The notes below the pieces were generated by a model that saw nothing but the letters and a program-made list of their open reading frames with translations, was not told the origin of the DNA and made no database searches. A DNA stretch of 64,000 nucleotides from JAVJQS01 sp040218815 (GTDB lineage: Bacteria > Bacteroidota > Bacteroidia > Flavobacteriales_E > Vicingaceae): positions 62,001 through 126,000 of the forward strand of contig JAVJQS010000003.1 in assembly GCA_040218815.1 (NCBI GenBank), read 5' to 3'. Below are positions 1-7,499 of this stretch, in pieces. Numbering within the stretch: position 1 is the first letter of the stretch; each line of letters begins with the position of its first letter. The translations under genes were made by a program, and so were the position numbers.

Positions 1-422
1 GGAAGAGGAGCATCCCAACGTTCCATATTTAATTTTAAGATCGCTACAATTAAACTCAGCATAATGACAATCATAACTATGACAGAAATACCGGTAGACT
101 CCTGTAACCAAAACCACAGCCAACTTGCACTACCCAAGTGCGCTAGAATTAGCCATGGTGCCGACTTTAGAACTACTTCTTCGTCTTCATTATTAGAAAA
201 TGCAATTTTGATAAGATAAACCGCATAGCAAGTGAGTAACAAATAAATAACTCTCCAAATGGAAAAGGCATAGGCAGCGGGTGTAAAAAGAGTTGAAAAC
301 TTATCGCTAACAGCTCCAACCGTCTTACCATCTATACTTCCGCTATTGATGTAATAATTCCACCAAATAACAACAGCTAATATCAAAAAATGAAGAATAG
401 CAAGGAATTTTGAGTTTTTCAT
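1..422 (-). CDS. TspO/MBR-like tryptophan-rich membrane protein, cut by window edge
   Basis: Reading the minus strand from the ATG at 422 gives about 140 codons open to the window edge, so the C-terminus is missing. The product begins MKNSKFLAILHFLILAV and has at least four hydrophobic segments. A stretch around residues 40-60 reads FSTLFTPAAYAFSIWRVIYL, which resembles the signature of TspO-like tryptophan-rich sensory proteins (the phrase with PA, YAFSIW and IY). Its role is unknown; relatives bind porphyrin-like ligands or are simply called membrane proteins. It is divergent from mtaB. Family assignment is by motif resemblance only. Confidence 0.65.
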   Translation of the reverse strand, partial: MKNSKFLAILHFLILAVVIWWNYYINSGSIDGKTVGAVSDKFSTLFTPAAYAFSIWRVIYLLLTCYAVYLIKIAFSNNEDEEVVLKSAPWLILAHLGSASWLWFWLQESTGISVIVMIVIMLSLIVAILKLNMERWDAPL

Positions 423-494
423 ACGGTTCAAATTAGTTCCGCTAATTTAATTTTTCTTTGGTAAATGCTAAATCTAGGAGCACAATAACCCCTA

Positions 495-525
495 TTGACT
501 TTTTGAATCATTTTGCTTAGTTTCG
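495..525 (+). promoter_or_regulatory. Bacteroidota-type promoter of mtaB
   Basis: TTG at 495-497, a 20-base spacer and TAGTTTCG at 518-525 fit the phylum consensus TTG-N17-23-TAnnTTTG with one deviation. The ATG at 534 lies only nine bases after the -7 box, so the leader would be a few bases at most. Confidence 0.6.
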
Positions 526-533
526 CAATCCTT

Positions 534-1856
534 ATGCGACATAGCCCAACCATAGCTTTTTACACCCTTGGCTGCAAGCTCAACTTTTCCGAAACATCTG
601 GCATTGCGAGGCTTTTTGAAGAAGAAGGCTATGCCCGTATAGATTTCAAAGATGGTGCTGACGTTGTGGTTATCAATACTTGCTCAGTTACTGAAAATGC
701 CGATAAAAAATGCCGCCAAATCGTTAAGCAAGCGAGAAATCTATCTTCAGATTCATTTATTGCAGTTATTGGCTGCTATGCTCAGCTTAAGCCTTCAGAG
801 ATTGCTAAAATTGAAGGAGTAAATGTGGTATTAGGCGCAGCAGAAAAGTTTAACCTACTGAAACATGTTCAGGAATGGGATGGCAATCAACAAGAGGCAC
901 TAGTTCACAATTCAGCCATTAAAGAAGTTAAAGAATTTGTCCCTTCCTACTCAATCGGTGACCGAACTCGTACTTTTTTGAAAGTGCAAGATGGCTGTGA
1001 CTATTTTTGTTCCTTCTGCACCATTCCTCTCGCAAGAGGTAGAAGCCGAAGCAATACCATTGCAGAAACACTAGAGCCAGCCTACGAAATAGCAAATACT
1101 GAAGTTAAAGAAGTAGTATTGACAGGCGTTAATATTGGGGATTTTGGAAATGGCACCAACGAAAATTTCTATGACTTAATCAAAGCCCTAGATGAAGTCG
1201 AGGGAATTGATCGGTTTAGAATTTCTTCTATTGAGCCTAATTTATTGAGCAATGAAATCATAGAGTTCGTAGCACAATCAAAACGATTTGTACCACACTT
1301 TCATATTCCATTGCAATCTGGCAGCAACTACATTTTAAAAGAAATGCGCCGTCGGTATGAGCGGGAGCTTTATTTTGATAGAGTAGAACACATCAAAAGT
1401 CTTATGCCTTCAGCATGCATTGGAGTTGACGTAATAGTTGGCTATCCAGGTGAAACTGAAGAGCATTTTCTAGAAACCTACCATTTCTTAAACGAATTGG
1501 ATGTTTCTTATTTTCATGTATTCACCTATTCTGAAAGAAACAATACTGTGGCGATTCGAAAAGATGGTGTTGTTCCAATGAAAGTTAGAAAGGAACGAAG
1601 CAAAATGCTTCAAATACTTTCAGAAAAGAAAAAAAGACATTTTTACGAAGAACAAATAGGAAAAGAATTTTCAGTGCTTTTCGAGGCGCAGGAACAAAAT
1701 GGTGAAATGTATGGTTTCACTGAAAACTATATTAAAATTAAATCTGCATATAATGCCCAATGGGTCAATCAGTTTAAACAAGTGATGCCCTCAAAAGTTA
1801 ATTCAGACGGAAGCATGCATGCAGCAATATTAGCTGACGAATTGGTGCCCGCATAG
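534..1856 (+). CDS. mtaB: tRNA (t6A37) methylthiotransferase MtaB
   Basis: Radical-SAM enzyme that adds a methylthio group to t6A at position 37 of ANN-decoding tRNAs, giving ms2t6A. The protein from the ATG at 534 has 440 residues, the usual length. The N-terminal MTTase domain carries three cluster cysteines near residues 14, 50 and 81, and the radical-SAM motif CDYFCSFC lies at about 155-162; a TRAM-like domain ends the protein. An upstream in-frame ATG at 513 is rejected because it falls inside the promoter. The small Lys-rich gene 22 bases downstream is probably co-transcribed. Confidence 0.93.
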   Translation: MRHSPTIAFYTLGCKLNFSETSGIARLFEEEGYARIDFKDGADVVVINTCSVTENADKKCRQIVKQARNLSSDSFIAVIGCYAQLKPSEIAKIEGVNVVLGAAEKFNLLKHVQEWDGNQQEALVHNSAIKEVKEFVPSYSIGDRTRTFLKVQDGCDYFCSFCTIPLARGRSRSNTIAETLEPAYEIANTEVKEVVLTGVNIGDFGNGTNENFYDLIKALDEVEGIDRFRISSIEPNLLSNEIIEFVAQSKRFVPHFHIPLQSGSNYILKEMRRRYERELYFDRVEHIKSLMPSACIGVDVIVGYPGETEEHFLETYHFLNELDVSYFHVFTYSERNNTVAIRKDGVVPMKVRKERSKMLQILSEKKKRHFYEEQIGKEFSVLFEAQEQNGEMYGFTENYIKIKSAYNAQWVNQFKQVMPSKVNSDGSMHAAILADELVPA

Positions 1857-1878
1857 GCACTTTTATAAAACAAAAATT

Positions 1879-2106
1879 ATGGGAAGACCCTCAACAAAAC
1901 CAAAGAAATTAAAAGACGGATTTTATTTAGAAGTAAAAAATCAAGGTGCCAAAAGTGGTATTAAGATACGAAGAGATACTTACGATGAAATGATGCTAGC
2001 TAAGAAGAACTTCGAACGTACTAAAGAAGTTAAAGTTCTTGGTGAAGTTATCGATGACAAGTTTGTTAACGATAAGAAAAAGAAAAGAAAGAAGAAAACT
2101 ACATAA
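1879..2106 (+). CDS. Small lysine-rich protein of unknown function
   Basis: A 75-residue basic protein beginning MGRPSTKPKKLKDGFYLEV and ending in a run of Lys, Arg and Thr. It has no signal peptide, membrane segment or cysteine. The middle (about residues 28-45) looks helical and charged. It follows mtaB by 22 bases on the same strand, so a shared transcript is likely. The charge suggests nucleic-acid or ribosome association, but that is inference. I recall similar short proteins in Bacteroidota annotated only as hypothetical. Confidence 0.7.
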   Translation: MGRPSTKPKKLKDGFYLEVKNQGAKSGIKIRRDTYDEMMLAKKNFERTKEVKVLGEVIDDKFVNDKKKKRKKKTT

Positions 2107-2119
2107 GTAATAGTCTACA

Positions 2120-2148
2120 AGTTGGGGCGATTAATCTTCGTCCCAACT
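2120..2148. terminator. Shared terminator between convergent genes
   Basis: AGTTGGGGCGA (2120-2130) pairs with TCGTCCCAACT (2138-2148) to form an 11-bp stem with one G-U pair and a 7-base loop. The loop contains the stop codon of the minus-strand reductase gene. It sits between convergent genes and is followed on the plus side by AATTTTAA. A two-way terminator is likely though the U tract is short. Confidence 0.5.
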
Positions 2149-3165
2149 AATTTTAACCCCAGCAGTCTTTGGCGAACCAATACAAGTAAGGACATATCCG
2201 TCCTCAATTTCATCTTCTCCCAATCCAAAGTTGTTTTCCATTTCTACCTCTCCACTCAATACTTTTGCCTTGCAAGTAGTGCATACTCCAGATTGACAAG
2301 AAAAAGGAGGATCAACACCTATTCTAGAAGCGCCATCTAAAATTGCCTCCCCAGGATTAAGCGTTATTTCATGTTCTTCTCCATCAATAATAACTTTAAT
2401 GTCGCTCACATCACCTGAAACAACTTCTTCTGTAGCTTTCTTTTCTGTTTTAGGGCTTGCAAAGTATTCAATGTTTACTTGACTTCCGTCTACCCCGCTT
2501 GCTTCCAAGCCATTTTTTACGGCTTGAATCATGCCTTCAGGACCACAAATGAAAAATTGAGCCTCGCTTTTATCCGTATTCAATCCATTTACTATACTCT
2601 TCGTTCGATCTTGATCTAGGCGTTCTCCATTGCTGCTCAGAAAATGCTGCACCATCAGGCGATTAGGATATTCTGATCTCAAGGACTTTAGTTGATCATT
2701 GAAAATAATATCTTCTTCACTGGTGTTTCCATAATATAAATGAACAGCCTGCCCACCATTAATCAGGGCATGTTTTAGAATAGAAAAAATGGGAGTAATC
2801 CCACTACCTGCAGCAAATAAGACCAAGGGTTGATCTAAATTCTTAAGGGTAAAGTTTCCATCGGGAGGCATTACTTCAAGCTCATCTCCTACTCCAAGCT
2901 CATTAAACAAATATGTCGACATTTTTCCGCCATCCACTACTTTTGAAGATACTTGGATATCTTCATCTACAGCCTGACAAGAGGAGATGGAGTAAGACCG
3001 TCGAACATCTTCACCTCCAATTTCTTTTCTAATACTCAAATATTGACCAGGTTTGTATTGAAAATCCTGTTTCAACTCGGCTGGAATTTTAAATACTATT
3101 GATACAGTTTTGTTGGTTTCCTTTTTTATTTCTTTTACGCTTACAGAATGATAATGCTTTGACAT
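2131..3165 (-). CDS. Ferredoxin reductase-like oxidoreductase with C-terminal 2Fe-2S domain (PaaE/Hcr type)
   Basis: A 344-residue electron-transfer protein in three parts: an FAD-binding barrel with RRSYS near residue 55, an NAD(P)-binding domain with GSGITPIFSIL near 120, and a plant-type ferredoxin domain with CQSGVCTTC near 290 and a last Cys near 328. This order matches the PaaE/Hcr and flavohaemoprotein-reductase family, which passes electrons from NAD(P)H to an oxygenase or reductase partner. No oxygenase subunit lies beside it, so the partner is unknown. It is separated from purC by 68 bases and is convergent with the Lys-rich gene. Confidence 0.88.
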   Translation of the reverse strand: MSKHYHSVSVKEIKKETNKTVSIVFKIPAELKQDFQYKPGQYLSIRKEIGGEDVRRSYSISSCQAVDEDIQVSSKVVDGGKMSTYLFNELGVGDELEVMPPDGNFTLKNLDQPLVLFAAGSGITPIFSILKHALINGGQAVHLYYGNTSEEDIIFNDQLKSLRSEYPNRLMVQHFLSSNGERLDQDRTKSIVNGLNTDKSEAQFFICGPEGMIQAVKNGLEASGVDGSQVNIEYFASPKTEKKATEEVVSGDVSDIKVIIDGEEHEITLNPGEAILDGASRIGVDPPFSCQSGVCTTCKAKVLSGEVEMENNFGLGEDEIEDGYVLTCIGSPKTAGVKISWDED

Positions 3166-3233
3166 ACTTTACTTTAACTTTTTAAACTATTATTTTTTAC
3201 TCTTTGCTTCTAACAGAAGCGTTGCAGAGATGT

Positions 3234-4172
3234 TTATGATAACACCTTCAAAATATTCTTTTCAATCCGTTGATTTACATCTGAAGTATCAGCTTTTTCA
3301 AATCTTTTGCCAGTGATTTTCTCATACAGCTCAATGTAACGCTCTGATACCTCCTTTACGAACTCTTCGGGCATTTCTGGCATCTTCTGACCTTCTAGCC
3401 CTTGAAATCCATTTTCAATCAACCATTCCCGCACAAATTCCTTACTCAACTGCCGTTGCTTTTCACCTTTTTCTTGTAATTCTTCATAGGTCTTTTTATA
3501 AAAATAGCGAGAAGAGTCTGGGGTGTGAATTTCATCAATCAGGTAGATTTTATCACCCACTTTTCCGAATTCATATTTGGTATCAACCAATATTAATCCT
3601 TGCTTAGCAGCCATTTCAGTACCCAGCTGAAACAAAGCTTTGGTATATGCTTCTAATTTCAAATAATCACTTTCCGCGACAATGCCTTGCTTAATTATTT
3701 CTTCGCGAGATATATCCTCATCGTGCCCTTCTTCTGCTTTTGTAGCTGGAGTTATTATTGGCGAAGGGAATCGATCATTTTCCTTCATGCCTGATGGCAT
3801 TGCTACTCCACAAATTGTTCGTTTTCCAGCTTTATACTCTCGCCATGCATGCCCACTTAAGTAGCCACGAATAACCATTTCCACTTTAAAGGCATCGCAA
3901 CGCTTTCCTATAGTAACATTAGGATCTGGAACCGATTCTACCCAATTGGGTACAATGTCCTTAGTAGCATCTAAAAAATAGCTAGCAATTTGATTAAGCA
4001 CCTGTCCTTTAAAAGGAATAGGCTTTGGCAAAATATAGTCAAATGCCGATATACGATCGGAGGCAATCATGATTAATTGATTCTCCCCTATAGAATATAC
4101 ATCACGCACTTTTCCATGATATACCGCCGTTTGATTGGGAAATTGAAAATCTGTCTCTAAAATAGCACCCAT
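3234..4172 (-). CDS. purC: SAICAR synthetase (PurC)
   Basis: Phosphoribosylaminoimidazole-succinocarboxamide synthase, which joins CAIR and aspartate with ATP in purine synthesis. The 312-residue protein shows GKVRDVYSIGENQLIMIASDR near the start, MVIRGYLSGHAWREY in the middle and LVDTKYEFG with DEIHTPDSSRY near residue 200-220, all typical of the longer, yeast-like PurC form. The gene starts two bases after phoH ends, so the two are translated from one transcript. No other pur genes are in the window. Confidence 0.95.
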   Translation of the reverse strand: MGAILETDFQFPNQTAVYHGKVRDVYSIGENQLIMIASDRISAFDYILPKPIPFKGQVLNQIASYFLDATKDIVPNWVESVPDPNVTIGKRCDAFKVEMVIRGYLSGHAWREYKAGKRTICGVAMPSGMKENDRFPSPIITPATKAEEGHDEDISREEIIKQGIVAESDYLKLEAYTKALFQLGTEMAAKQGLILVDTKYEFGKVGDKIYLIDEIHTPDSSRYFYKKTYEELQEKGEKQRQLSKEFVREWLIENGFQGLEGQKMPEMPEEFVKEVSERYIELYEKITGKRFEKADTSDVNQRIEKNILKVLS

Positions 4173-4174
4173 TA

Positions 4175-5149
4175 TTATTCCTTAATTTCTTTAAGTTCTT
4201 TATTCTTTTCTGTCATGTCGTAGGCCTCGATAATTCGCTTCACCAATTCATGGCGAACTACATCGTTACCATTGAAATGAATAAAGTCAATGCCTTTTGT
4301 TTCCTTTAATATATGGATTGCTTGAATGAGTCCAGAGGGCTGATTCTTTGGTAAATCAATCTGCGACGCATCACCTGTTATGCAAAACTTAGCGTGCTTT
4401 CCCATCCGGGTTAAAAACATTTTGAATTGACTTTTTGTGGCATTCTGTGCTTCATCTAAAATCACAAAAGCATGGTCTAAGGTTCTTCCACGCATAAAAG
4501 CTAAGGGAGCTATTTGCACTATACCATTTTCCAGGTAGTCTCGAAGCTTTTCAGCTGGAAACATGTCATTTAAGGCATCGTATAGCGGCTGCAAAAAAGG
4601 ATCTAACTTGTCTTTCAAGTCTCCAGGTAAAAAGCCCAAGTTTTCGCCTGCCTCAACTGCTGGACGAGTTAAAATAATTCGTCGGACTGTCTTTTCCTTC
4701 AATGCCTTAGCAGCCATTGCAACTGCAGTATAGGTCTTCCCAGTTCCTGCAGGCCCTAAAGCAAAAACCATATCATTTTTTTCAATGCTTTTTACCAACT
4801 TACGTTGATTAACTGTTCTAGCCTTAATTAAGTTACCATTATTGCCGAAAACAAGCACCTCATCTTTTCCATCAAGTTGTTTTTCTAACTCTCGATTTTC
4901 ATCCAACAACAAACGCTCAATATTACTTTCCGTAAGTTGCTTGAATTTAATCAGGTGTTGAATGAGCAATTTTAGCTTGTTTTCAAAAAGATCTATATCT
5001 TTTTTACTGCCTATTGCTTTGATATTATCGCCTCTTGAGACGAGTTTTAGGGTTGGAAATTGATCGCGAATTACTTTTAATTTTGCATCATTGATGCCAA
5101 ATAAATCAACGGGATTGATTTCTTCTATTTCGAAAATTTTTTCTACCAA
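4175..5149 (-). CDS. phoH: PhoH-like P-loop ATPase
   Basis: A 324-residue PhoH/YbeZ family ATPase. The N-terminal part (1-110) is the family's KH-like region; Walker A GPAGTGKT is at about 132-139 and ILDEAQNA further on is Walker B. Relatives are linked to RNA turnover and ribosome maturation, often with YbeY. The start appears to be TTG at 5149: homologue-like sequence (VEKIFEIEEINPVDLFG) begins right there and no ATG occurs until well inside the fold. It leads the phoH-purC transcript. Confidence 0.9.
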   Translation of the reverse strand: MVEKIFEIEEINPVDLFGINDAKLKVIRDQFPTLKLVSRGDNIKAIGSKKDIDLFENKLKLLIQHLIKFKQLTESNIERLLLDENRELEKQLDGKDEVLVFGNNGNLIKARTVNQRKLVKSIEKNDMVFALGPAGTGKTYTAVAMAAKALKEKTVRRIILTRPAVEAGENLGFLPGDLKDKLDPFLQPLYDALNDMFPAEKLRDYLENGIVQIAPLAFMRGRTLDHAFVILDEAQNATKSQFKMFLTRMGKHAKFCITGDASQIDLPKNQPSGLIQAIHILKETKGIDFIHFNGNDVVRHELVKRIIEAYDMTEKNKELKEIKE

Positions 5150-5180
5150 ATGAGCTTATCTTTCTATTTATTCAGAGAAT

Positions 5181-5209
5181 TTGAAGGTACGAAATTATTA
5201 CTAATTTTG
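5181..5209 (+). promoter_or_regulatory. Promoter of the SAM hydrolase operon
   Basis: TTG at 5181-5183, an 18-base spacer and TAATTTTG at 5202-5209 match the consensus exactly. It overlaps the opposing phoH promoter. Confidence 0.65.
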
Positions 5210-5219
5210 GTTGGAACAA
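5190..5219 (-). promoter_or_regulatory. Promoter of phoH-purC
   Basis: On the minus strand TTG (complement of 5217-5219), 19 bases and TAATTTCG (complement of 5190-5197) fit the consensus with one deviation. It is interleaved with the plus-strand promoter at 5181-5209. Confidence 0.5.
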
Positions 5220-5250
5220 ACCCACGAACCAAAATCGCTTCAAGGCACTG

Positions 5251-6036
5251 ATGGCCATAATAACTCTTACAACTGACTTAGGCATTAAAGATCATTATGT
5301 GGGTGTTTTAAAAGGTAGCCTGTTAAAACTTTGCCCTGAAGCCACAATTGTTGACATCAGCCATCAGATTCCAGCCTACGATATTCTAAAAGCAGCTTAT
5401 ACCTTAAAAAATTGCTTTCCAGATTTCCCTGATGGGAGCATCCACATTATTGGCGTGAATCCTGAGGCGAATGAATCGGCTAATCACTTAGCAGTAAAGT
5501 ACAAGAACCAATATTTTATTGGGGCAGATAATGGTGTTTTTTCATTGATTTTTGATGATAAACCAGAAAAAATCATTGAATTAGACATCAATCAAAACCC
5601 CGATGCCATTACCTTTCCTACAAAAGATGTATTCGCAAAAGCCGCTTGCCATTTAGCTAAGGGTGGTACCTTAGAAATGATTGGAAAACCATTAGAAGAT
5701 TTAGTAGAAAAAGCTTTGTTTAGAGCAGTTTCAGTTGGAAACATTATTAAGGGCATGGCTATTCATGTAGATCATTACGGTAATGTGATTACCAATATTG
5801 ATGAAACCTTTTTTAAGGCATTTGGTCAAGGCCGGGAGTTTAGGATTGAGTTTCGACATGGGGAATACGATATCAACACCATCAGTAAATCTTACAGTGA
5901 TGTGCCGGAAGGAGAAAAATTAGCATTATTTAGTTCTACTGGCTATTTAGAAATAGCGATGCATAAAGGCAATGCCGCTAGCCTTTTAGGCATTAAAGAA
6001 TCGGAAACCATTAGAATTGAATTTTATGATCGTTAG
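5251..6036 (+). CDS. S-adenosyl-L-methionine hydrolase (SAM hydroxide adenosyltransferase, DUF62)
   Basis: A 261-residue protein of the fluorinase-like family that splits SAM with water to adenosine and methionine. The start MAIITLTTDLGIKDHYVGVLKG holds the conserved Asp, the ADNGVFS motif near residue 90 lines the active site, and the C-terminal domain contains VTNID near residue 178. There is no chlorinase/fluorinase-specific insertion that I can see. It starts the plus-strand operon with a monooxygenase-like gene and a glycosyltransferase, which overlap or follow closely. Confidence 0.88.
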   Translation: MAIITLTTDLGIKDHYVGVLKGSLLKLCPEATIVDISHQIPAYDILKAAYTLKNCFPDFPDGSIHIIGVNPEANESANHLAVKYKNQYFIGADNGVFSLIFDDKPEKIIELDINQNPDAITFPTKDVFAKAACHLAKGGTLEMIGKPLEDLVEKALFRAVSVGNIIKGMAIHVDHYGNVITNIDETFFKAFGQGREFRIEFRHGEYDINTISKSYSDVPEGEKLALFSSTGYLEIAMHKGNAASLLGIKESETIRIEFYDR

Positions 6037-6322
6037 GTTGGTAAAGATGACGTTTAGGCCCCATGAAATCGAAGCTTTTAAATCAATTTTTGAGGATTCA
6101 AAAGAAAAAATTAGAGCTTTCCCGGGAGTCATGCATTTAGAGTTATTGCAGGGAAGTGAGCAAAATAATGTATTCTTCACTTATAGCTATTGGCAATCTG
6201 TTGAAGATTTGGAAAACTACCGGAATTCAGAACTATTTAAGTCAACTTGGGCCAAAACCAAACCCCTTTTTGCTGCAAAGGCCGAAGCTTGGAGCACCAA
6301 TCAATTAGATCGACTTATTTAA
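6026..6322 (+). CDS. Antibiotic biosynthesis monooxygenase (ABM)-domain protein
   Basis: A 98-residue single-domain protein with the dimeric alpha/beta-barrel pattern of the ABM family: VKMTFRPHEIEAFKSIF, then FPGVMHLELLQG and FFTYSYWQSVEDLENY. Members act as quinol monooxygenases or bind small hydrophobic ligands; the substrate here cannot be told. I take the ATG at 6026 over the TTG at 6017, so it overlaps the SAM hydrolase stop by 11 bases, which implies translational coupling. The glycosyltransferase follows after nine bases. Confidence 0.8.
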   Translation: MIVRLVKMTFRPHEIEAFKSIFEDSKEKIRAFPGVMHLELLQGSEQNNVFFTYSYWQSVEDLENYRNSELFKSTWAKTKPLFAAKAEAWSTNQLDRLI

Positions 6323-6331
6323 AAGTACGAG

Positions 6332-7348
6332 ATGGTTAAGATCAAGTCCGACTTAATTTCCATCATCATGCCGGTGAAAAATGCCGGAAAATTTCTTCAT
6401 GAATGTTTGCAAAGTATTAAAGATCAAACAGAAGCTAACTGGGAATTAATTGCAGTAAACGACCACTCAACTGATGATTCTAAATATATTTTACAACATT
6501 TTGCTCAAAATGATGCCCGTATAAAAGTGCTGGAAAATAAAGGCTCAGGAATCATTTCTGCTTTGCAAACTGGATATCAAGCGGCAAATGGCAACTTTAT
6601 TCACCGAATGGATGCCGATGATGTGATGCCGATCATCAAATTGAAAGTTCTAAAGCAGCTACTTCTTGAAAATGGCAAAGGAAATTTAATTACAGGAAAA
6701 GTAAGCTATTTCGCAGATGAGCAATTAAGTGAAGGGTTTATGAATTATGAAACTTGGCTAAATGAACTATGTGAAAGTAATAGCCATTGGAATGAAATTT
6801 ACAAGGAATGTGTTATCCCCTCCCCTTGCTGGATGATCTATCGAGAAGATTTTGAGCGATGCGGTGGCTTCAATGGAGATACCTATCCCGAAGATTATGA
6901 TTTAGTATTTCGATTTTACCAAAGTAACTATAAGGTAATTGCTTCGAAGGATACCTTGCATCTTTGGCGGGACCATGGTGCACGAGCAAGTAGAACTCTT
7001 CAGCAATATCAAGAAAATGGATTCTTCAAGTTAAAAGTAAAATACTTCAAGGACCTTGATTATGATAAAAACAGACCCTTAATTTTATGGGGAGCGGGAA
7101 AAAAGGGAAAAACGGTTGCCAAGCTATTGCAAGAAGAACAGCTACCATTTGAATGGGTAAGCAACAACCCCAATAAACATGGAAAAGAAATCTATAATCA
7201 ACTGATGGCTTCATTTAAGAGTATTCTTAAAAAGGACAATCCTCAAGTATTGATCAATGTAGCGCAGAAGAAAGCAAAAGAGGAAATAATTGGGTTCTTA
7301 ACTAACTTGAATCTGACAGAAGCAAAAGACTATTGGTTTTTTAGTTGA
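6332..7348 (+). CDS. Family 2 glycosyltransferase with C-terminal Rossmann-like domain
   Basis: A 338-residue protein. Residues 1-230 are a GT-A fold: ISIIMPVKNAGKFLHECLQS, NDHSTDD near 45 and RMDADD near 95 for the nucleotide sugar and metal. After about residue 250 a second domain begins with LILWGAGKKGKTVAKLL, a glycine-rich turn as in nucleotide-binding Rossmann folds. This extension may bind a second cofactor or be a degenerate module. There is no membrane segment. It is the last gene of the operon; the acceptor is unknown. Confidence 0.85.
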   Translation: MVKIKSDLISIIMPVKNAGKFLHECLQSIKDQTEANWELIAVNDHSTDDSKYILQHFAQNDARIKVLENKGSGIISALQTGYQAANGNFIHRMDADDVMPIIKLKVLKQLLLENGKGNLITGKVSYFADEQLSEGFMNYETWLNELCESNSHWNEIYKECVIPSPCWMIYREDFERCGGFNGDTYPEDYDLVFRFYQSNYKVIASKDTLHLWRDHGARASRTLQQYQENGFFKLKVKYFKDLDYDKNRPLILWGAGKKGKTVAKLLQEEQLPFEWVSNNPNKHGKEIYNQLMASFKSILKKDNPQVLINVAQKKAKEEIIGFLTNLNLTEAKDYWFFS

Positions 7349-7499
7349 ACCTATACCAATTAGGTAAATTTTTAAAGCCATCAGCCTTTTCTAATATAAA
7401 CCAAACATTTAATTCTGAATAATTAGCTTGATTACCATAAAAATGCTAACTTGATGCCCCTTTTAACGATAGTATTACACTATAAATATTTTATTCTTT

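Noticed and set aside
2122..2340. Plus-strand reading frame over the end of the ferredoxin reductase gene
   Set aside because: Complement of a well-supported coding region, with no family resemblance.
7349..7499. Possible peroxide-responsive operator before katG
   Set aside because: No clear PerR- or OxyR-type palindrome; AT-rich words alone are not enough.
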